Below are positions 57,791 through 64,000 of a stretch of DNA of 64,000 bases, in pieces. The notes below the pieces were generated by a model. That model was not told the origin of the DNA, searched no databases, and was given only the letters and a program-made list of their open reading frames with translations. The DNA is from Zea mays (Eukaryota; Streptophyta; Magnoliopsida; Poales; Poaceae), in assembly GCF_902167145.1 (NCBI RefSeq), contig NC_050098.1, positions 115,730,207 through 115,794,206 of the forward strand, read 5' to 3'. Position 1 is the first letter of the stretch, and each line of letters starts with the position of its first letter. A program made the translations under genes and the position numbers.

Positions 57791-60490
57791 TTAGTTCTTG
57801 ACTTTAGGTACCCAAACGGTTTTGGGTCCTTTGGCATTAGACACAAGAACTTTGGGTACCCAAATACAAGTCTTGGAACCCTTGTGTTTGCCCCCAACAA
57901 ACTTGGCAACTACCTTGCCGGATTTGTTAGTAAGCACATAAGAAGCATCAAAAGTTTTAAAAGAAATGTCATGATCATTTGATGCACTAGGAGTTTTCTT
58001 TCTAGGCAACTTAGCATGGGTTGGTTGCCTAGAGCTAGATGTCTCACCCTTATACATAAAAGCATGATTAGGGCCAGAGTGAGACTTCCTAGAATGAATT
58101 CTCCTAATTTTGCTCTCGGGATAACCGGCAGGGTATAAAATGTAACCCTCGTTATCCTGAGGCATGGGAGCCTTGCCCTTAACAAAATTAGACAATCTTT
58201 TAGGAGGGGCACTAATTTTGACATTGTCTCCCCTTTGGAAGCCAATACCATCCTTGATGCCTGGGCGTCTCCCATTATAAAGCATGCTACGAGCAAATTT
58301 AAATTTCTCATTTTCTAGGTTGTGCTCGGTAATTTTAGCATCTAGTTTTGCTATATGATCATTTTGTTGTTTAATTAAAGCCATATGATCATGAATAGCA
58401 TTAACATCAACATCTCTACATCTAGTACAAATAGATACATGCTCAACAATAGATGTAGAGGGTTTGCAAGAATTAAGTTCAACAATCTTAGCATGAAGAA
58501 TATCATTTTTATCTCTAAGATCGGAAACTGTAACTTTGCAAACATCATAATCTTTAGCCTTAGCAATTAAATTTTTATTTTCTACTCTAAGGTTAGCAAG
58601 AGAAATATTCAATTCTTCAATCCTAGCAAGCAAATCATCATTAATATCTTTAGGATTGGAAGTTGAAACAATGCAAACATGAGAATCAACCTTAGCATTT
58701 AAACTAGCATTTTCATTCCTAAGGTTGTCAATTATCTCACGGCAAGTGCTTAGCTCACTAGATAATTTTTCACATTTTTCTACTTCTAGAGCATAAGCCT
58801 TTTTAACTTTAACATGTTTCTTGTTTTCTTTAATTAGACAATCCTCTTGGGAGTCCAAAAGGTCATCCTTTTCATGAATAGCACTAATCAATTCATTTAA
58901 TTTTTCTTTTTGCTCCATGTTAAGATTGGCGAAGAGAACACGCAAATTATCCTCCTCATCACTATTATTATCATCACTAGAAGACTCATATTTAGTGGAG
59001 GAGTTAGATTTAACCTTCTTTCGTTTGCCGTCCTTTGCCATGAGGCACTTGTGGCCGACGTTGGGGAAGAGAAGTCCCTTGGTGACGGCGATGTTGGTGG
59101 CGTCCTCGTCGTCGGAGGAGTCGCTTGAGCTTTCGTTGGAATCCCACTCCCGACAAACATGGGCATCGCCGCCCTTCTTCTTGTAGTACTTCTTTTTCTC
59201 CTTTCTTCTTCCCTTCTTGTCGTCGCCTCGGTCACTGTCACTTGATATAGGACATTTAGCAATAAAATGACCGGGCTTACCACATTTGTAGCAAACCTTC
59301 TTGGAGCGGGACTTGTAGTCTTTCCCTCTCCTTTGCTTGAGGATTTGGCGGAAGCTCTTGATGACGAGCGCCATTTCCTCATTGTCGAGCTTGGAGGCGT
59401 CTATAGGTTGTCGACTTGGTGTAGCCTCCTCCTTCTTTTCCTCCGTCGCCTTGAATGCGACGGGTTGAGCTTCGGATGTGGATGGATCATCAAGCTCGTT
59501 GATCTTCCTCGAGCCTTCGATCATGCACTCAAAACTTACAAAATTCCCGATAACTTCCTCGGGGGTCATTTTAGTATATCTAGGATTACCACGAATTAAT
59601 TGAACTTGAGTGGGGTTAAGGAAAATGAGAGATCTTAGAATAACCTTAACCATTTCGTGGTCGTCCCACTTGACGCTCCCGAGGTTGCGCACTTGGTTCA
59701 CCAAAGTCTTGAGCCGGTTGTACATGTGTTGTGGCTCTTCCCCTTGGCGAAGTCGAAAGCGACCGAGCTCCCCCTCGATCGTTTCCCGCTTGGTGATCTT
59801 TGTTAGTTCATCACCCTCGTGCGCGGTCTTGAGGAGGTCCCAAATTTCCTTTGCATTCTTCAATCCTTGCACCTTGTTGTATTCCTCTCTATTTAGAGAG
59901 GCCAAGAGTATGGTTGTGGCTTGGGAGTTGAAGTGCTCGATTTGGGCAACCTCATCCTCATCATAATCCTCATCCCCTACCGATGGTACCTGTGCTCCAA
60001 ACTCAACAACATTCCATATACTTTTGTGGAGTGAGGTTAGATGAAATTTCATTAAATCACTCCACCTAGCATAATCTTCACCGTCAAAGGTTGGCGGTTT
60101 GCCTAATGGAACGGAAAGTAATGGAGTATGTCTAGATGTACGAGGATAGTGTAAAGGGATCTTACTAAACTTCTTACGCTCTTGGCGTTTAGAAGTTACG
60201 GAGGGCGCATCGGAGTCGGAGGTTGATGTTGATGAAGTGTCGGTCTCGTAGTAGACCACTTTCCTCATCCTCTTGTGCTTGTCGCCTTTCCGATGCGACT
60301 TGTGAGAAGAAGATTTTTCCTTCTTCTCTTTGTGGTGAGAAGAGGAAGATCTTTTCTCCTTCCGTTTGGAGGAGTCCTTCTTCTTCTCCTTCCTCTTTGT
60401 GCGGGACTCTTCCGATGAAGTGATCCCGTGGCTTGTAGTGGGCTTTTCGCCGGTCTCCATCTCCTTCTTGGCGTGATCTCCCGACATCAC
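57791..60490 (-). CDS. F3 Gag, Sirevirus type
   Basis: An 899-codon frame starting 29 bp from the PBS. The N-terminus (1-110) is rich in Lys, Ser and Glu with runs of basic residues. The UBN2-type Copia gag region spans about 125-335 (FDGEDYARWSDLMKFHL; EIWDLLKTAHEG). A single zinc knuckle CYKCGKPGHFIAKC spans 400-413. It is followed by a Lys-rich stretch, an acidic Ser/Asp segment, a coiled coil from about 530 to 765, and a basic C-terminus with paired VPK motifs. Length is large, as in Opie and Ji. It ends with TAA at 57791-57793. Pol begins 13 bases later in another frame. A splice between AAG/GTAGTT (57914/57913) and TTTTGTAG (57778) would fuse the frames. Confidence 0.92.
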   Translation of the reverse strand: MMSGDHAKKEMETGEKPTTSHGITSSEESRTKRKEKKKDSSKRKEKRSSSSHHKEKKEKSSSHKSHRKGDKHKRMRKVVYYETDTSSTSTSDSDAPSVTSKRQERKKFSKIPLHYPRTSRHTPLLSVPLGKPPTFDGEDYARWSDLMKFHLTSLHKSIWNVVEFGAQVPSVGDEDYDEDEVAQIEHFNSQATTILLASLNREEYNKVQGLKNAKEIWDLLKTAHEGDELTKITKRETIEGELGRFRLRQGEEPQHMYNRLKTLVNQVRNLGSVKWDDHEMVKVILRSLIFLNPTQVQLIRGNPRYTKMTPEEVIGNFVSFECMIEGSRKINELDDPSTSEAQPVAFKATEEKKEEATPSRQPIDASKLDNEEMALVIKSFRQILKQRRGKDYKSRSKKVCYKCGKPGHFIAKCPISSDSDRGDDKKGRRKEKKKYYKKKGGDAHVCREWDSNESSSDSSDDEDATNIAVTKGLLFPNVGHKCLMAKDGKRKKVKSNSSTKYESSSDDNNSDEEDNLRVLFANLNMEQKEKLNELISAIHEKDDLLDSQEDCLIKENKKHVKVKKAYALEVEKCEKLSSELSTCREIIDNLRNENASLNAKVDSHVCIVSTSNPKDINDDLLARIEELNISLANLRVENKNLIAKAKDYDVCKVTVSDLRDKNDILHAKIVELNSCKPSTSIVEHVSICTRCRDVDVNAIHDHMALIKQQNDHIAKLDAKITEHNLENEKFKFARSMLYNGRRPGIKDGIGFQRGDNVKISAPPKRLSNFVKGKAPMPQDNEGYILYPAGYPESKIRRIHSRKSHSGPNHAFMYKGETSSSRQPTHAKLPRKKTPSASNDHDISFKTFDASYVLTNKSGKVVAKFVGGKHKGSKTCIWVPKVLVSNAKGPKTVWVPKVKN

Positions 60491-60518
60491 TTCGAGCGGT
60501 TAGGCTCTAATGAAGAAC

Positions 60519-60533
60519 CTGGCTCTGATACCA
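60519..60533 (-). other. F3 primer binding site (iMet tRNA)
   Basis: TGGTATCAGAGCCAG on the minus strand, a full match to the initiator-Met tRNA complement, two bases inside the LTR edge. Confidence 0.9.
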
Positions 60534-61098
60534 ATTGAAAGTCGCCTAGAGGGGGGTGAATAGGGCGAAACTGAAATTCTCAAAAATAAACACAACTACA
60601 AGCCGGGTTAGCGTTAGAAATATAAACGAGTCCGCGAGAGAGGGAGCAAAACAAATCGCAAGCAAATGAAGAGTGTGACACGCGGATTTGTTTTACCGAG
60701 GTTCGGTTCTTGCAAACCTACTCCCCGTTGAGGAGGCCACAAAGGCCGGGTCTCTTTCAACCCTTCCCTCTCTCAATCGGTCCCTCGGACCGAGTGAGCT
60801 TCTCTTCTCAAATCACTTGGGAATCAAACTTCCCGCAAGGGCCACCACACAATTGGTGCCTCTTGCCTCAATTACAAGTGAGTGTTTGATCACAAGAAAG
60901 AATCAAGAAAGAAGGAAGCAATCAAAGCGCAAGAGCTCGAAAGAACACAAGCAAATCTCTCTCTCTAGTCACTAGGGCGTTGTGTGGAATATGGAGAGGA
61001 TTTGATCTCTTTGGTGTGTCTAGAATTGAATGCTAGAGCTCTTGTAGTAGTTGGGAAGTAGAGAACTTGGATGCAATGAATGGTGGGGTGGTTGGGGT

Positions 61099-61105
61099 AT
61101 TTATA
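61099..61105 (-). promoter_or_regulatory. TATA box of F3 5' LTR
   Basis: TATAAAT in GGCTATAAATACC on the minus strand, just downstream of the palindrome array. The same box occurs in all F LTRs. Confidence 0.7.
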
Positions 61106-61149
61106 GCCCCAACCACCAAAAGTGGTCGTTGGGAGGCTGTCTGCTCGAT

Positions 61150-61660
61150 GGCGCACCGGACAGTCCGGTGCACACCGGACAGTCCGGTGCCCCCTGCCAC
61201 GTCATCACTGCCGTTGGATTCTGACCGTTGTAGCTTCTGACTTGTGGGCCCGCCTGGGTGTCCGGTGCACACCGGACAGGTACTGTTTGCTATCCGGTGT
61301 GCCAGTATGGGCGCGCCTGACTTCTGCGCGCGCAGAGCGCGCATTAAATGCGCGGTAGAGAGCCGTTGGCGCGGAGATAGCCGTTGCACTGGAGTCGCAC
61401 CGGACAGTCCGGTGCACACCGGACAGTCCGGTGAATTTTAGCGGACTAGCCGTTGGAGTTTCCCGAAGCTGGCGAGTTCCTGAGGCCGCTTCTCCATGGC
61501 GCACCGGACACTGTCCGGTGTACACCGGACAGTCCGGTGAATTATAGCGCGAGTACCTCTGGAAATTCCCGAAGGTGGCGAGTTTGAGTCTGAGTCCCCC
61601 TGGTGCACCAGACATGTCCGGTGGTGCACCGGACAGTCCGGTGCGCCAGACCAGGGGTGC
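61150..61660. promoter_or_regulatory. CACCGGAC-N-GTCCGGTG palindrome array (F3 5' LTR)
   Basis: About nine copies, several in pairs about 20 bp apart (61153 and 61174; 61398 and 61419; 61501 and 61522; 61627), upstream of the minus-strand TATA box. The same motif sets are in the other F LTRs. Such palindromes are known in Sirevirus LTRs. The binding factor is unknown. Confidence 0.7.
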
Positions 61661-61842
61661 CTTCGGTTGCCCCTTTGCTCCTTTGTTGAATCCAAAACTT
61701 GGTCTTTTTATTGGCTGAGTGTGAACCTTTTACACCTGTATAATCTATACACTTGGGCAAACTAGTTAGTCCAATTATTTGTGTTGGGCAATTCAACCAC
61801 CAAAATTATTTAGGAACTAGGTGTAAGCCTAATTCCCTTTCA

Positions 61843-62609
61843 CTCTCTCTTTTGTGGCACTTGTGTTGGTTGTAGTGGTCTAAATCTTGTGTATAGGATG
61901 GATCAATGAATATATGTGGTTGGAAGGGCTTGAGTATGTCAACTAGATGACTTGGAATGTTGCTTGGGCTCCCACACCTTGAAGGGGCCGGTTGGGATGG
62001 TATTTATAGCCACCAACCAAAATCTAGCTGTTGGTGAAGTGTGCTGGCGAAGGGCGCACCGGACAGTCCGGTGCGCCACCGGACAGTGTCCGGTGCGCCG
62101 CCACGTCATCATGCCATTAGGGCTTGGAGCTGGTCGACCGTTGGAGGCTTTGTCCTCTTGTGGCATCGGACAGTCCGGTGCCCCTCTGACTCGCTGCTCT
62201 GACATCTGAATTCCACTGTTCAATTTGCAGAGTCGACTTGCGCGCAGATAGTCGTTGCTCCGCTGGTGCACCGGACAGTCCGGTGGTGCACTGGACACTG
62301 TCTGGTGGCACACCGGACAGTCCGGTGAATTATAGCGGAGCTGTGCCTGGGAAACCCGAAGGTGAAGAGTTCAAGCTGAAGCACCCTGGTGCACCGGACA
62401 CTGTCCGGTGCGCCAGACCAGGGCAGCCTTCGGTTCCCTTTTTGCTCCTTTCTTTTGAGACCTAACTTGTTCTTTTGATTGGTTTGTGTTGAACCTTTGG
62501 CACTTGTAATATGTATAATATTGAACAAACTAGTTAGTCCAATTATTTGTGTTGGGCAATTCAACCACCAAAATCAATTAGGGAAAGGTTTGACCCTATT
62601 TCCCTTTCA
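61843..62609 (-). repeat. F2 5' LTR, right segment
   Basis: Starts with the right copy of CTCTC and continues F2's LTR to CCCTTTCA at 62609. Contains the F2 TATA box (62002-62008, minus) and palindromes (about 62058-62410). One palindrome-bounded segment is shorter than in the 3' copy. Confidence 0.9.
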
Positions 62610-63064
62610 TAAAACATGCCATGAGTTGCTTAATAATTTAAAACATGTAGATTGCCATAGTATAGGAATGATGAATATACAATCTACCATATGACAGAAA
62701 TTTCTTCAAAGAATGGTGACAAAATTTTAAGAACATTTTAAATGCTTTCTTTTTCTATGTGACTACACAAGACACATGAGAAATGATATTCTAAGATTCT
62801 TGCACTAAAAGACATAAATGTTACCATCCTTTGGCTTTCCTCCATGTTGTAGGTCTTGATTTTTTTCCGCACAGGATAATTCTTTATTTCCTACAACATC
62901 AATACTTTTTCCCAGAGATGATATGAGTTTTAGATATAATAATTCAAGATAACCTTGGGTCAATCTTGGATATAGATCATTGGAGACTGATAGCTTGAGT
63001 TAATTGAATTGTCTCTCTCAAGCATCCCAAAGCTTCATACCATCTCCTTCTCCTGCAAGGCTTG
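62610..63064. other. F1 internal region resumed after F2
   Basis: Starts with the TAAAA duplication (62610-62614). Collinear with 49300-49758 of F2. Noncoding. Confidence 0.8.
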
Positions 63065-64000
63065 TCAAGCATATTTTGGTACCCATCTCTTGATGGGTCC
63101 ATCAAGGTTAGTCAAAAAAGATCTAGGAACCCGAATGTCCATTGTGCTAGCACTAGGTAAACTCATTACCGTTCTAGCACAAGTTGCACTTTTGGGTTGC
63201 CTAGTTACATGAGAATTAATTGACAAGCTAGGAGTGAGATTGTTACCAATGGGACAATCCCTGCATTGATGTCTGTTCTTTCGGCATATGTAGCAAAGGC
63301 GATCTTCAAGTCTTGAAGATTTCTTCCTTCCTCGTTTCTTGCTTGCTACATGGTTAGTAAATATTTTCTTTTCTAGCCCTATGCCTTTTTGTTTCAAATG
63401 GGTACAAGATTTAATAAAGTGTCCCTTCTTTGAACATTTAAAACAAAGTTTATCATCCTTGTTAATAATCAAGCCATTTTTAATATAGGGACATGATCTA
63501 ATCAAGTGCCCCTTTTCAAAGCATTCACTACACTTCTTATTTCTATGAACTGTGACTTGATTATTACCTTGGATGTTACCTTTTATGGAGGCATGGTTGA
63601 GGCTTTTGGAAGAGGTATTGATTTTCTTCTTTTGCTTCCTCCTCTTGGCAATCCTCAAGTCCTTGACATTTTCTTCAAGGGATTTAGTGCATGCCACGGT
63701 TGTTCCCGTCTCAAGCTCCTTCACCATGAGATCATGGTTATCTTGAGAAGGTTGAGCAATGCATTTCCCTTTTAGTTGTGTCAAGCTCCTTATTAGCCTC
63801 TCATTTTCTTCTTTGAGCTTTTGATATGAATCATCGTTTGTTCCTGCAAACTCTAGCTCAAAGGAAGATTTGCTTGTCGACGGACAACAAGCATTAGCAC
63901 ATGGTAATGTAGTTTTAATTTGAATACATGTGCATGAGTGAGGTTGTTGGGATTTTAAGTTTTCTATCACAACCTCATGAGCAATATTTAATATGATATG
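63065..64000 (-). CDS. F1 Gag, C-terminal part (runs off the right edge)
   Basis: Open frame from the window edge to the stop at 63065, at least 311 codons. It corresponds to the C-terminal half of F2's gag with scattered substitutions and a short deletion near 63546. Contains the end of the coiled coil and three zinc knuckles (CSECFEKGHLIRSC; CFKCSKKGHFIKSC; CYICRKNRHQCRDC). No stop is seen. In the third knuckle an Asn replaces a Lys and an Arg replaces the Gly before His; the metal ligands are kept. No pol follows. Confidence 0.85.
   Translation of the reverse strand, partial: HIILNIAHEVVIENLKSQQPHSCTCIQIKTTLPCANACCPSTSKSSFELEFAGTNDDSYQKLKEENERLIRSLTQLKGKCIAQPSQDNHDLMVKELETGTTVACTKSLEENVKDLRIAKRRKQKKKINTSSKSLNHASIKGNIQGNNQVTVHRNKKCSECFEKGHLIRSCPYIKNGLIINKDDKLCFKCSKKGHFIKSCTHLKQKGIGLEKKIFTNHVASKKRGRKKSSRLEDRLCYICRKNRHQCRDCPIGNNLTPSLSINSHVTRQPKSATCARTVMSLPSASTMDIRVPRSFLTNLDGPIKRWVPKYA

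Larger units (their letters stand above)
52387..61842 (-). mobile_element. Element F3: apparently intact autonomous Opie/Ji-like Sirevirus
   Basis: Complete Copia element on the minus strand. LTRs 52387-53694 (1308 bp) and 60536-61842 (1307 bp), PPT at 53695-53709, PBS at 60519-60533, gag 57791-60490 and pol 54535-57777. Perfect 5-bp duplication CTCTC (52382-52386 and 61843-61847). The LTRs differ at about nine substitutions and one G-run indel by eye (about 0.7%), so it is the youngest element here. All pol catalytic motifs are present. Gene order integrase before RT is Copia. The large gag with coiled coil, palindromic LTR and multiple PPTs are Sirevirus features. Confidence 0.93.
60536..61842 (-). 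repeat. F3 5' LTR
   Basis: Transcriptional LTR. Differences from the other copy cluster around 61205-61370, with single ones near 60924, 61126 and 61609, plus one G in the run near 60551. Confidence 0.93.
44648..62609 (-). mobile_element. Element F2: gag-only Sirevirus-like retrotransposon, interrupted by F3
   Basis: Complete except for the nested F3. 3' LTR 44648-46148, internal 46149-51661, 5' LTR 51662-52386 plus 61843-62609. Perfect 5-bp target duplication TAAAA at 44643-44647 and 62610-62614. It has a PBS, PPT and an intact gag ORF but no pol. Its leader next to the PBS (51600-51661) matches F3's (60480-60535), so it is a deletion relative of the F3 lineage. Confidence 0.92.
40084..64000 (-). 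mobile_element. Element F1: gag-only Sirevirus-like retrotransposon, interrupted by F2, open at right edge
   Basis: Minus-strand element. 3' LTR 40084-41463, internal DNA 41464-44647, interruption by F2 (44648-62609), then internal DNA 62610 onward with gag running off the window at 64000. Left flank ATTGT (40079-40083). It is nearly identical in layout to F2. There is no protease, integrase or RT in the internal 3.2 kb where they would be, so it is non-autonomous. Confidence 0.85.

Noticed and set aside
60519..60533. tRNA-like sequence
   Set aside because: Only 11-15 bases complementary to the iMet tRNA 3' end next to LTRs. These are primer binding sites; no tRNA gene is present.

Overview
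This window is plant nuclear DNA from a grass, very probably Zea (maize or teosinte). It consists almost entirely of transposable elements nested in one another. I found no convincing single-copy host gene and no rRNA, tRNA or CRISPR locus. The diagnosis rests on sequence features: long-LTR Tekay/Del-type chromovirus, Opie/Ji-like Sireviruses (Copia), a Tat-lineage Ty3 element, PIF/Harbinger and hAT DNA transposons and MITEs, with several layers of nesting resolved by TG...CA LTR ends, target-site duplications (TSDs), iMet-tRNA primer binding sites (PBS) and polypurine tracts (PPT). I use working names: H, E1, E2 (left nest) and G, F1, F2, F3 (right nest).

Left nest (1-26345). H is a plus-strand Sirevirus-like element whose 3' end enters at base 1: the tail of an ORF, a PPT-rich spacer, then a 3' LTR starting near 790. 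That LTR is split by E1 and resumes at 24979-26345. E1 (1011-24978, minus strand) is a non-autonomous Ty3-type element with about 4.3 kb LTRs. Its short decayed internal region (4529-7996) encodes zinc knuckles and a protease-like domain but no reverse transcriptase. E2 (9065-21774, minus strand) is a chromovirus with 3.2 kb LTRs inserted in E1's 5' LTR. It carries an extra ORF upstream of gag and a gag-pol interrupted near its end.

Middle (26346-33453). H sits in the transposase exon of a PIF/Harbinger element (26346-about 28557, minus strand). A decayed hAT transposon with recognisable ends follows (28785-31693, plus strand), then small MITE-like elements and featureless AT-rich DNA.

Right nest (33454-64000). 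G (minus strand) is a Tat-lineage Ty3 element with a 571 bp 3' LTR, an antisense multi-exon ORF on the plus strand with its own TATA box, a 92-bp tandem repeat and a truncated gag-protease-RT. F1 (from 40084 past the right edge, minus) interrupts G's gag. F2 (44648-62609) is inserted in F1 with a perfect TAAAA duplication, and F3 (52387-61842) in F2's 5' LTR with a perfect CTCTC duplication. F1 and F2 are gag-only, non-autonomous relatives of F3. F3 has intact-looking gag and pol and LTRs that differ at about nine sites by eye, so it is the youngest and the likely source of enzymes for F1 and F2.

The most unusual signals are: a CRISPR-like-looking array of six 24-bp CG hairpins with 33-34 bp unique spacers in each E2 LTR; paired GGAC-N-GTCC palindromes upstream of the TATA box in two LTR families; a frame-preserving candidate intron joining gag to pol in F3; the antisense spliced gene in G; and the extra pre-gag ORF of E2.
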